A DNA stretch of 64,000 nucleotides from Amphibalanus amphitrite (lineage: Eukaryota; Arthropoda; Thecostraca; Balanomorpha; Balanidae): assembly GCF_019059575.1 (NCBI RefSeq), contig NW_024882315.1, positions 248,001 through 312,000 on the forward strand, in the 5' to 3' direction. The translations under genes and the position numbers were made by a program. The notes under the pieces are model-generated. The model saw nothing but the letters and a program-made list of their open reading frames with translations, did not search any database and was not told the DNA's origin. This document shows positions 1-10,800 of the stretch, one piece after another. Each line of letters starts with the position of its first letter. Position 1 is the stretch's first letter.

Positions 1-224
1 ACAAAACCAGATGTATGCTGAGCAAAGCAGAGTTGATTCATTATGTCATTTATTATGTTAACACAGTTTCCATCACTTACCGAATGTTTTCACCCGTGGG
101 TGGAATCTTTTATCACGGCTGAGACCAGCAAAGTGTCGCAGCACGTGCTCTTTGCTGCAGCCATATGTCGATGTATCGTTTCCAGCGTAGCAATGACACG
201 GCGCTGTCTTACCTCCTGCCACAG

Positions 225-311
225 GTGAACCTGATGGCAGAGAAGGTGCTGAACCCGCTCATCTACATGTGCGAAAAGTGCGACTGTCCCGTCCTGCTCT
301 ACGGCCGTATG
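225..311 (+). CDS. Hakai: Hakai exon with first RING cysteine pair
   Basis: Encodes VNLMAEKVLNPLIYMCEKCD and PVLLYGRM. The acceptor is ccacag at 219-224 and the donor is ATG/gtgagt at 312. This is the first Hakai exon visible; upstream exons are off the window. Confidence 0.85.
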
Positions 312-2100
312 GTGAGTGCCGAGAGACGTCTTAGCTCATCGCTGGTTTGTGTACACTACATTAGCCAGCGTTGCGCGGTATAAACGACGCTCTGAGCTTA
401 TGAGGCTTGCACTATGTTAAAGTTGATGAATGTGCGTTTGAAAATATTTTATTTTATTCATTAGTTTCATATTGGTTATGTAAATGCAAGTTGTAATCAT
501 TTATTCGCTCATTCACCATGCATTAGTCATTCATTTTTTTATTCATTCATTCATTTATTCATCCATTCATTCATTTATTGACTCATTCATTCATTCATTG
601 ACTCATTCGTTCGTCCGTTTGTTCACCATTCAATATTGCATTCATTCATTCAATGCACATTCATTGATTCATCCATTCTCGCGCCTCATCCCTCCCAGAT
701 TCCGTGCAAGCACGTGTTGTGCTACGACTGCGCTAAGCCTCAGGAGAAGTGCTGGCGCTGCGGCGACCGTGCCGTGCGCGTCGAGCGTGCCGGTCTTGGC
801 ACGCTCTACATGTGTCTGCACGACGGAAAACGCTACGACAACAATGGCTGCCGGCGCACCTACCTCAGCCAACGGGACCTGCAGGTGGGCCATCAGTAGT
901 TGGATCAACTGTGGTCTGAATGGGATGGAGGGCAGCAACATGGATGCCTTGCAGTGCCTATGCTTTGCGTGTGATGTCAAGTGCATGAATGGAAAAGTAC
1001 GAGTATTCTGTGTGGCTGCTTTGGTTTTTGATTGTACGGCTTGCTCATTTTCTGGCTATTTAATACGAATTAGTATACTCATTATAATCCAGTCCATTCA
1101 GCTGTGATTAAGGTTCACCCATCGCTTTTCTATCGGTACTGCACATCATTTCCATTCCATCTCGGGTGCAATGTTGTGCCAACTGTTGGTCTTTTTTCAC
1201 TTACAGGCGCACATCAACCACCGGCACCGGCGGGCGCCGCCCGCCCCTCGCACCCCTCCGCCGCCGCCGCCGCCGGCACCGCCCGAGCCGCGACGACTGC
1301 CCGAGGAAAAACCAGCCCCGGAGCGACGCGACCCGCGGGGTGGCGACGTCCGCGGCCACTCGTTTCCGTCCCCCTCGGCCGGCAGTCACAGCCCGCACGG
1401 CGGACACGCGCCGCGCGCCGCCGCCGCCTACAAGTCCAGCCCGCACGCCGGCGCCCACCGGTCCAGTCCGCACGGCAGCGGGTCCAGGGGCTCGAGTCCG
1501 CACGGCGCCGGATCGGTGGGATCCAGTCCGCTCGGATCCGGATCGCATGGATCTGGCGGACACCGCGGTCATCATGGCGGTGGACATGGATCACATGGGT
1601 CACATGGATCGCACGGATCTCACGGATCTGGACAGGGATCTCGCGGCTCGGGACATGGATCCGGTGGTGGATCCAGCCACGGATCCGGCCACCACGGGTT
1701 TCCGCCGACCAAGCAGGCGCCTCCGCCGCCGAAGCAGCAGCCGATTCAGGTGATAAGTTCTCAGCGCAGTGGCAACCTCATCACGATCCCGATCCAGGGT
1801 CAGGAGCCGCCGCCGGAGCCGCCGCCGCCTTCCCACCCGCCGCCGGCGCAGCCGCAGTACGCCGGCTACCAGCCGACGGCGGCCTACTCGACGCCCGGCT
1901 ACGGCCAGCCGGAGCCGGCGCCTTACTACCAGAGCACGCCGCCGCCGCAGCCGGCCGGCTACAGCCGCGCGTTCCCGCCGCCGCAGGTGCCGCCGCCGGT
2001 GGTGCGGCCGGCGCCGCGTCAGTACCAGGCGCCGCCGCCGCAGCCGAGCCCGCCGGCCTGGCCCAGCCAGCCGCCGCCGCTGGGCAGGTACTACCGGTGA
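225..2100 (+). CDS. Hakai: Hakai (CBLL1-type) E3 ubiquitin ligase, 3' part; exons 225-311, 699-884, 1207-2100
   Basis: Three in-frame coding exons (87, 186 and 894 nt, all phase 0) encode the last 388 residues; the N-terminus lies outside the window. The RING is split between exons: a CEKC pair, then PCKHVLCYDC and CWRC. It runs into the HYB region with MCLHDGKRYDNNGC, RRTYLSQRDLQ and AHINHRHRR, which are hallmarks of Hakai/CBLL1. Hakai is a RING-type E3 that dimerises to form the phosphotyrosine-binding HYB domain, and it is also a subunit of the nuclear m6A-writer-associated complex (family knowledge). The tail is proline-rich, then Gly/Ser/His-rich with SSPHG and HGS repeats, then contains a hydrophobic island NLITIPIQ and ends in Pro/Tyr/Gln-rich sequence. 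Splice sites are ag/GTGAAC, ATG/gtgagt, cag/ATTCCG, CAG/gtgggc and cag/GCGCAC. The stop TGA is at 2098-2100. The family call is secure. Confidence 0.93.
488..690. repeat. ATTC tetranucleotide microsatellite in Hakai intron
   Basis: Imperfect ATTC/ATTT repeats fill most of the 387-bp intron between the two RING exons and reach to about 10 bp from the 3' splice site. Confidence 0.85.
699..884 (+). CDS. Hakai: Hakai exon with RING core and start of HYB domain
   Basis: Encodes IPCKHVLCYDCAKPQEKCWR through RRTYLSQRDLQ. The RING loop between the CYDC and CWRC zinc ligands is short compared with human CBLL1 (about five residues against about a dozen). Acceptor cccag/ATT, donor CAG/gtgggc. Confidence 0.9.
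1207..2100 (+). CDS. Hakai: Hakai last coding exon, low-complexity tail
   Basis: Opens with AHINHRHRRA, the last zinc-ligand histidines of the HYB domain. It continues as a Pro-rich segment, a Gly/Ser/His-rich segment (about 1430-1700, many SSPHG and HGS units), a conserved-looking NLITIPIQ patch near 1772-1798 and a Pro/Gln/Tyr-rich end. The stop is at 2098-2100. The exon is extremely GC-rich, so other frames stay open by chance. Confidence 0.88.
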   Translation, partial: AHINHRHRRAPPAPRTPPPPPPPAPPEPRRLPEEKPAPERRDPRGGDVRGHSFPSPSAGSHSPHGGHAPRAAAAYKSSPHAGAHRSSPHGSGSRGSSPHGAGSVGSSPLGSGSHGSGGHRGHHGGGHGSHGSHGSHGSHGSGQGSRGSGHGSGGGSSHGSGHHGFPPTKQAPPPPKQQPIQVISSQRSGNLITIPIQGQEPPPEPPPPSHPPPAQPQYAGYQPTAAYSTPGYGQPEPAPYYQSTPPPQPAGYSRAFPPPQVPPPVVRPAPRQYQAPPPQPSPPAWPSQPPPLGRYYR

Positions 2101-3799
2101 GCGTACCGCGACAATATGGGGCGGCGTGGTGACGGGAGGGAGGCTACTGTTCACCGCCAACAGCTGACAGTGGTCGGATTTAGATGGGAAGTTGAGGAGA
2201 GCATCGTGAGTGAAAATAACACTACGTGGCATAAATATGAAGGATCTACAATGATGATACAAATAATGAGAAGCCATTTTGGTAGTGCTTGTTGCACAGT
2301 GAACGTTAATTCAGAAAGGACTGGACGTGAGAGCCAGTATATTTTGTAAACGTTTTGTGTTAAGAAAAAATGATGACCAAGTTAATCTTTGCTGGACGGC
2401 CAAGTCTTTGTGGTAGCCTTTACTGTCTGCGTTTGGGTCGCAGTCAGTATGCCTTGCGCTGGACTGCAAGGCGGACCGCATTTGGTGACTTGTTAAGTGC
2501 TGTGGCATGTCTTCCGGACTTGTTAGATCTGTGCCTGTTGATGGCTCCATCCGTGGAGCTGCATGAATGTTGGATTTGGGTGGTGGACTGATCGAAATGA
2601 TGTGATGCTAGCCGTGCCTTGGAAGCGAGTAGTGACAGACATAGCGGTCTGATCCGTTACCATTGTCGGTGGCTTCGGCCTTGGGCCTTTCCAAATTGCA
2701 TAAATGCAGTGCATTGCATTCGCTTTTTGAGCCTTTGGCGTTTTGTCCGATACGTTTCCGCCATCGACCTAACTGATGGAATTGCTGCGATGAAGCAGAA
2801 ATACATTTTTTAGCTGCCCACATCTTTGCCGCAATCTTGCAGTCGTTCGGTTGTATGTTATGCTCCGAAGCATGGGGCAAAAATGTAAGCAGACAGCAAA
2901 GCGCGACTACGCTGTGAGGTAAAAATGTACACTTTGGCAGTGAGGCTACGAGCCATATGTCGCGTTACTGTTCCGGGTTCATTTGGTATTGCATTTTGGT
3001 CAAGTGCCGACGAAAATTTGGGGGCGCATGTCTTCCTACAGCCAGCGCCGTCACATTTTGAAGGTAATTTGTGCCAATTTGAAAGCCTTGTAATTCGATC
3101 GGCGAATATTCGGACCACATCGGACATGAACGAATAATGTACTGTTGATTACAGACGCCCACACTTCAATGGATGGCAGCTGCAAACCAGGTGAAACAGC
3201 GTCGCAAATTAGTGTCGCGATAGAGTTGGAATGGCCGTACTGCGTCCATGACGAAACACTAGATGTTATAAACGGGAATTGACCGGGCAGGTTCCTCGTA
3301 TGCTGTGTAGCCTTTGCAAGTAGAAGTTAAATACATGTCTATTAAAAAAAAATTCGGCGACAGCTATCCAAAAACGGCAAACAATGCACCACTGAAGAAA
3401 GGTCACACGTAACCATTCTAACAGAAAAAAAAAATCAATTTAGTCACATCATACAATGTATTCACATATGTCACACTGAGTCAGGCTTAAACACTCGCAT
3501 AGATTTCCTCCAATCTTAAAAAGCGGCGCACAAGTCATAGTCGTCCTATACAGTCTCAGTTTGTCCACGCGTCCATGGCAGGCGGGCGGGCGGCGCACGA
3601 CCCGCGATTGTACTGACAAGGCACACAACATATGGCAGAGGCGAGCGGCGGGCGGGCGCGCATCGTCTTTGTACCGGGCGCCGCGCCAACCGAGAACGGT
3701 CGCGGCGCCCGACAGATCAGCCGTGGCGGCGGCGCGCAACAATGAGGTGAGTGAGTGACACCGCGAGGTAAGAGCGCCAGCACTGCGCGCTCAGTTCAG
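2101..3799. other. Convergent 3' region between Hakai and arrow
   Basis: A tail-to-tail intergenic stretch that must hold both 3' UTRs. A variant poly(A) signal ATTAAA lies at 3341-3346 on the + strand and could serve Hakai. I find no AATAAA-type signal for arrow on the - strand. No coding signal was recognised. Confidence 0.5.
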
Positions 3800-4859
3800 C
3801 TACAGCATGTAGCGCTCGGCGGCCGGCGACGGCGGCGGCGGCCCGGGCCGGTCGCGGTGATCGCGGTGACGCGATCCGCCCGGCCGTTTGGCAGCCACGC
3901 TGGGCGGCGGTGGCGGCGGTGGCGGCGGCAGCGCCACGCCGTACGTATCCGACTCGTAGTCCGAGTCGAGCGCCGAGCCGCACCGGTACGCGTAGTAGGT
4001 GGCCGAGTCCGAGTCGCACACGTCCGTGCTGCACGGAGTCGGCGGCGGCGGCCGGTTGCGCAGTTTGTAGTAGCGGTACGAGCCGAGCGTCGGCGCGTGG
4101 CTGGAGCCGGCCGCTGCCGTGGAGGCCGCGGCCGAGTGCAGGCCGGTGGCCGGGCTTGGCGGCGGGTTGAGCGGCTCCAGCGGGTACCGGGTGCCCGCCG
4201 AGCCGGAGCTCGAGCTGGACGCGCCCGTCACGTGCGCCCGGTCGTAGGGCGCCGAGCTGACCGGGCTGGAAGCGGGCGCCCCGGGCCGTGACAGCACCGA
4301 GAGCTGCACTGACTCGCGGCGCGGCCGGCCGCTGCGCCGCGACGCGCCGGCCGGCCGCGGCCGCACCGACGGCCCGGCGGCCGGCGCCATCGGTCCGCCG
4401 CCGGCCGCCGCCTCGATGGGCTCGGCCTTGCCGCTGCGGCAGCGGCACCACCAGAGCACGAACGCCGAGACGGCCAGCGCGGTGACGGCGAACACGGCCA
4501 GGATGACGAGCAGGCTGTGCTGCGAGCGGCCGGCCCGTCCGCCCAGCGAGTCGGCCGGCACGCCGCTGACGCCGCCGGCGCACACGGCCGTCAGCTCGTC
4601 CTCGCCCAACTGACAGTGGTGCACGCCGTCGCAGAGCTGGCGCAGCGGCACGCACTGCTGCGAGCGGTGGCAGAAGAACTGGTTGGGCTCGGCGCCGCAG
4701 CAGGCCGTCTCGTCCGAGCGGTCGTCGCACTGCGGCACGCCGTCGCAGGCCAGGCCTCGCTCGATGCACTGGCCGTTGTTGCAGGCGAACTGGGCGCCCG
4801 TGCAGGCGGAGCAGTTGTGCTCGTCAGCGCCGCCCTCACACTCGGGCTTGCCGTCACAC
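3800..4859 (-). CDS. arr: arr coding exon 21, LDLa repeats, membrane segment and signalling tail
   Basis: Finishes LDLa 1 ([16 protein letters not shown]), then LDLa 2 ([17 protein letters not shown]) and LDLa 3 ([18 protein letters not shown]), then membrane segment [20 protein letters not shown]. The tail has [16 protein letters not shown], a full PPPSPAT motif, [15 protein letters not shown], a nine-proline run where vertebrate LRP6 has PPPPTPRS, and a final [16 protein letters not shown]3 and CK1 phosphorylate such PPP(S/T)Px(S/T) motifs to recruit Axin (family knowledge). Stop TAG at 3802-3800. Confidence 0.95.
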
Positions 4860-7800
4860 CTGGCGAAGAGGACGGACAGGGACGGCGTCACTCACGGGTC
4901 GTCACCGGCACAACACGATACAGACACTGGGCCGGCATATTGAAAGACGAAATCCAAAATGTAAAAGCGCGGATTCAACAGACCGTGATGACCGTGGAAG
5001 AGCGTCCCAGTTCATTCCCTGAAATAATAATATACGCTATACAGTAGGGTCGTCCAACGGCAGATTAATCTTAAGTTAGTAAGCGAATAAATCAAAACTT
5101 TCGCGATCAAAGTTTTGCCCCGTGCCAATGCTTGTTTAGTTTGCCTCCTTATCCTAACCAGCTTACTCCTTAACCTCATCCATCCTCTCTCACTTCTAAC
5201 CACTCCTATCTTTCTTTCTCCGTCCCCTTTCTCACCTCCATCTGAGTGGCACGCAGTGCGGCTCGCCGTACGGACAGGCGAACTCGTGGTGTGCGCACGA
5301 CGGCGGCCGCTGGCACGTGCGGTTATCGCGGCCCAACTCCAATCCCAGAGGACAGGAGCAGAGCGGCCGGCCAGACACGGCCACACACAGGTGCGAGCAC
5401 AGGCCGTTACCGTAGCACGGGTGCGACACGATCATCTGTGGAGAGAGGAGGGGAGGCGTCACTCACTGGATGGATACAAAACATTGGAGAAACAGCGCCA
5501 CATGTGAGCTGAGTGGAGCAGTGGACCATAGGCAGCGGTCCTTCAGGTTCAGAACCTCACTAATGGCTAAGATGAGATGGGATGTGATCGCACATCAGAA
5601 CACAAACATTAATCGGAACAGCAAAGGGTCCTCCCATTTTAAAACTGTCATCCCTGTTCAGATAAGGTTAAACTTATTACCATCCTACGCCCTCGTCCTT
5701 TCTTCTCTCCACATTCAAGATCTCTGCCAAGTGACGAGACCATTCGCGTAACCTGACAGTGGCGCCGACCTGTTGTGTTCGGCTGTTCCCGCGGCTGTGC
5801 CGCAGGCTCCTGACTGACCTGTCGCGTGCGGTTGGCTACGGCGGCGATGGCGGTGAGTCCCTCGGTGCGGCTGACCACGGTGCTCAGCTGCTCGCCAGTG
5901 TGTTTGTCCACCCGCTCGATCAGCTGCTGTTTGGGGTCCACCCAGTACAGGTGGGGGCCGAGTACCGCCAGGCCGCGGACGGCGCCCTCCACCTTCTGCT
6001 GCGAGCGGTCCACCAGCACACGGCTGTGCAAACGAAGACAGAGGGAGAGGGATCAGAATTAAAGTAGTTATGAAGTAGAGGTGGAGGTGGAGAAATGTAG
6101 AGCGGTCCACCAGCACATGACTGTGCGGGAGGTGAAACAGGTGACCGGTCAAAAAAAGTGGCAGAAACGTCCATCAGCATACGGCAGGTGTTCAAGGGAG
6201 GCAGAACGGGCGACATGGCGTCACAAAATGAAACCGACGGAAAAATAGAATCTGTTAAAAGAGCACTGATCGGACGGAAAGAATGTGGAGCAGAACGAAA
6301 TCAGACAGGGCTACAGAACATTATCAAGAACAGTTCGTCGGTACTCATTTCCCTGAAAAACAATACAATGGGAATTTTCCCGCCTATGGGAAGAATAGGC
6401 GGGAAAATATGAACGCGCCACTGAGCAGTAGTTTGTTTCATCGTCGCAGTACTCACGCGCTGCCGTTGAGGTCGGTGACCCAGACCTTCTGCAGGTCGGC
6501 CCAGTACACGAGCTGGGTGTCGGGGTCGGCGGTGAGCGCCGACGGCGGCCGCTCCAGGTCGGCCACCAGCGGCCGCCGCCGCGAGCCGTCCAATCGGCAG
6601 AGCTCGATGCGCGCCGGCGGCCCCTGGTTAGCCCACACCATCAGGCCGTGCTCGGCCATCAGAGCCAGGTGGCGCGGCCGGTCGGCGCTGTCCGGCCCGC
6701 CCACCACCACGCCCACCTGACTGCCGTTCAGCCGCGTCACGTTGATGGTGTTCTGTTCGGCGCACGACCAGAACAGCACACCAGAGTACGGCTCCACCTG
6801 ACACGGAAAGGAGGAACGAGCGTTACCGGCACAGTCAGCAGCTAAAGGTACACGACCAGAACAGCTCGCCCGAGTACGGTTCCCCGAGTACGCCCGACAA
6901 GCAAGGGTTGAGAGACTTGAGAGGATTCAATGGAGGTACAGCTAGCTTAGGTGAAGGGCCTCTGCGTCCAGCGCCCGCTTCTTAGTACCATCCCAGTCGT
7001 CACTCAACTCCATCACCACCGTTCCTTAAACCCTTTCTCACCGTGCCCCAGTCCGTCCCTGCCGCGCCTCACCTGTATATCGAAGGGCCGGTAACGGTCC
7101 GGTCCTCTGTTCTGTATGAGTGTAAATCGAAGGATCGCTATATTACCCACCTGCAGTATAATATCGAAGGGCCGGTACATTACCCACCTGTATATCGAAG
7201 GGCCGGTGGCGGACCGCGTTGCTCGAGCTGTGCACCAGGATCACCTGAGCCGTGTTATCGTCCCGGGCTCGCCGGATCGTCTGCAGCGCACGGCACCGAG
7301 TTAGTCAAGTATGAATAACAGTAAAAGTTAGTTTACCTTATCAATATGAAAAATCAGCCTGAATAGTCAACCAGCTCTCCTCTTACTTACACTGAATGAA
7401 CAGTCATTATTTAATGATTCATTCATAATGAACATTACTTACTTCATGAGCACTCGGCATGAATGGTACAAGGGCGTCCAAAATTAACATGAGAGAAGCT
7501 GCTTCTATGTTCGCACCAATGCTGACCAGTCAGCATCACACTTAAACCCCAACCCACCCGTATAGCGGCTCTCCTCAGTCCGTCTCGCTGACTGACCTCC
7601 GTCTTGGCGTCTGCCCAGTAGAGATGCTGGTTACGCGGGTCGAACGATAGGGCCCGCGGATTGCGCAGGTGTGTGATGGGCAGTGTGATGTCCGGTGCCT
7701 CCCCCGGCAGGGTCATGTACCGGTGCACCCGCGAGCGCTGAGCAAACAGGAGAAACTCCGCCGGGGCTGCGCAAAGAACAGGAGGTGAGTTAGCAAAGAG

Positions 7801-10800
7801 GCACACAGGCGAGCCGGGTACATACAATACAGGCGTGTTAAACATAGCGTGTCCTTACAGCTCTAGTTCCTACACCAGGCTTGAACTACAACGTCTTCGA
7901 AAATCATCGATAAACGGATGACAGGAATCACGATGATAATAAAAATAAGCATCCATCATTATCCAACTACAATCCGTTAAACTCTAAACCTCTTCTAATA
8001 ACTATTCCGACATTCCGCTCGTCCCCACCTTCCTTGATCATCCCCACCCCCCCCCCCCCCCTCCCTCTCAGCGGCCGCTACTCACGCAGACAGCGCCGTC
8101 CGTCGGCTGCCAGCTGGTAGTGGCTGCGGCAGCCGCACCGGTGCGGCGGCCGCTGTCCGTCGGCCGTCAGCGGGCTGGCGAAGCACAGGCTCTGACAGCC
8201 GCCGTTGTGCTCCACACAGGGCGTCCAGGCAGCCAGCTGGGAGCGGTGGAACACCAGCAGGCTAACCACGTACTTCACGCCGTCGCGTACCACGGTCCGG
8301 TTGTCGCCGGTCATTTTATCGGCCCGCTCGATACGGTCGTCGGTCCAGTCCGACCAGTATACATGCTTCCCGTACACTGCCAGTGTGTAGGGCTGTTTGA
8401 GACCGGCCAGCACCACGCGCCGGCCGTCGCCCGTCAGCTGTACCGACTCGATGCGCCTGCTGTCGATGTCCACCCAGAAGAGGCGGCCCGAGTCGTGGTC
8501 GACGGTGAGGCCGTCACAGCGGTTCACGGAAGTCACAAACTGTTCCGTGGCCGTGCAGTCTAGCCGAGACCGGTACAGCGAGGAGACGGCTGACCAGTCG
8601 GCCCAGAACAGGTACCTGAGACAGCACGGCGAGGTGTAGGGAGCCAGGTCAGATGTAGTGGCACAGCATGGGGTACATATCATGGGCAGAGCGCAGAGAT
8701 TCGCCGTCCACACCACCAGCTGAGCAGCTCAAATCAAAGTATACCATGATAAAAAGTCGTTTAGTAGACTCATGACTCTGGCTGACACAACTTACAGGCA
8801 GTTCACACTCCACTGTCCAGGTAGGTCTACTTTTTCAGAACACTATCCCATATCATGGGGCTAAGGGAGAACTTTCCGATACCCTGATTTAGTGATGGGC
8901 TGCATAATCGAATCTCGATAGCCTCCCTTACGGCATGGCGGGACCATGTTGGCTCGGCCGCCAGCGTGCCTAGCCTGACCTGAGTCAAATGAAATTATAT
9001 CATTACCATACATGAACTTGTCAATTTCAAGGGTTCCATAAGCATCAACTGGCGCTCCCCTAGTATCCACTCAACCTGTCATCACACTGTCTGACTTAGA
9101 TTAAGCATACGAAAGTCGTGTGTCTGCATTCGTTAACCCTCGCCCGCACATGCCATTTTCCCATCCTAGAACGCACATGGGGGGGGGGGTTGCCACACCC
9201 CCCCCCGCGCCATTTCGTTCCTGTTGGAGATAGAGCTTAGCAGTAAAGACCAAAAAGATTCTTTGGGAAGAGACGAATCCAATGATACCCAGTTTTACCT
9301 TCTCAGGTCAGTCACTGACCTTCCAGGTCAGGTCAAACTAAAAAATGTTGCTGTTTTGGGTCACCGTTGGATATCAAGTGCGCTGCTTATCAAATACCGA
9401 TGACGATGCTGTTTTCTGGTGCCAAGCCAGCTAGAACCTCTTTGTCACACTATCCGACCAGAATTTTGCTGCTGAGGTCATTTCAGGTCAAGTTAGGTCA
9501 AGGTCAATTATATGTGTTTGTATGTCTGTGTGTGTCTGTGTGTATACTGATGTGTGCACCGATTGTTTTTGGGTCCATATCACATGAAATCATGATCTGA
9601 GAAGCTTTTACCAAAAATGCAGTCAAAAAACTTCACAAAAAGTAAATTCAGCTAGCCTAAAACGCAATTATCTTAGATGACCTAGGTTGACCTTGACCCC
9701 TGTACATCGTCGAACAACATGTTCCATGATAGGTGGGAGGTAAGACTGGCAAAAAAGGCCGAAATCAGGGTGTCAAAAGCTCACAAGGCCCATGGCAAGC
9801 GCAAGATGTTGAGAATTGGCCATTTGGGTCATGACATGACATGAAAAACAAGGTCATATCTCCGAAACCAAAAATCACAGAAACTTGAAATTTTCAGTGG
9901 ACATCAAAAGGATAGACGAGCAGCTATACGAAAAATCAGCCTTCTAGCTCTAAAAATGTTGAGTGCAGAGCAGAAAGACTGCCTGGGGGGGGGGTGGCAA
10001 CCACCCCCCCCCCCCATGTGCGGGCGAGGGTTAAAGTCACCGACGGCTGTCCGTCGAACGCACCCGGCGCTGGCGTCGACGGCGATGCTGCGCGGGCTTC
10101 GGCTGTTGTCCCAGAGTAGCACTCGCCGACTGGAGCCGTCCACGCGTGCCACCTCGATCCGACCCAGCGCCTCCGACCAGTAGATGTTGCCGGCCAGCCA
10201 GTCAACCGCCATGCCTGGACCGAGGAACACATACGGCAGGCGAGAGGGATGTCAGACTCGTGCCAGCATGGGGCGCATTCGTTGAAATTGGACATGACGG
10301 AAAACCTATGGCAAGCATAAAATGACGCTTGATATCGACAGAAGAGTACAGCTCATTTAATCTCATCATTCGACAACTTGATTTCAAAATGATCCCAAAA
10401 TAATGACAGCGTCATTCCACAGACAGTTCAGGTTCCATCGAAATGTCACCGCCCCCCAGTGCAATTCTCTCGCAGGAGACCCTTCTCAGTCTCTTCCACC
10501 TCCAGCTCCGTAACTGCCGGCGCTGGGCGCTGCTCACCCTCGGGGAACTCGGTGTCCAGCTGGATAATCTTCTGCAGTCCGGAGCCGTTTGTGAAGGCCC
10601 GAGATATCGACTTGTTCTTCATATCCGTCCAGTAGATACGCTCGTCGCGCATGTTAAAGTCCAGAAACCTGTGCCAAGGCGTCACCAGGTCATTGAAGAA
10701 GACCAAAACCATTTACACACAGGTTAACACGACGCCTCGGGGAATAATACGGTAGCGTAAGTTGGACTAACTGTTAAAATGCACTGCGGACAAACTTCGG

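Noticed and set aside
1104-2277. Long open frames in other frames and on the opposite strand of the Hakai last exon
   Set aside because: Caused by very high GC content; only the frame continuing the RING/HYB exons has family similarity.
3717-5047. Long overlapping frames on both strands over the arr tail exon
   Set aside because: GC-rich shadow frames. The arr frame carries all LDLa, membrane and PPPSP motifs.
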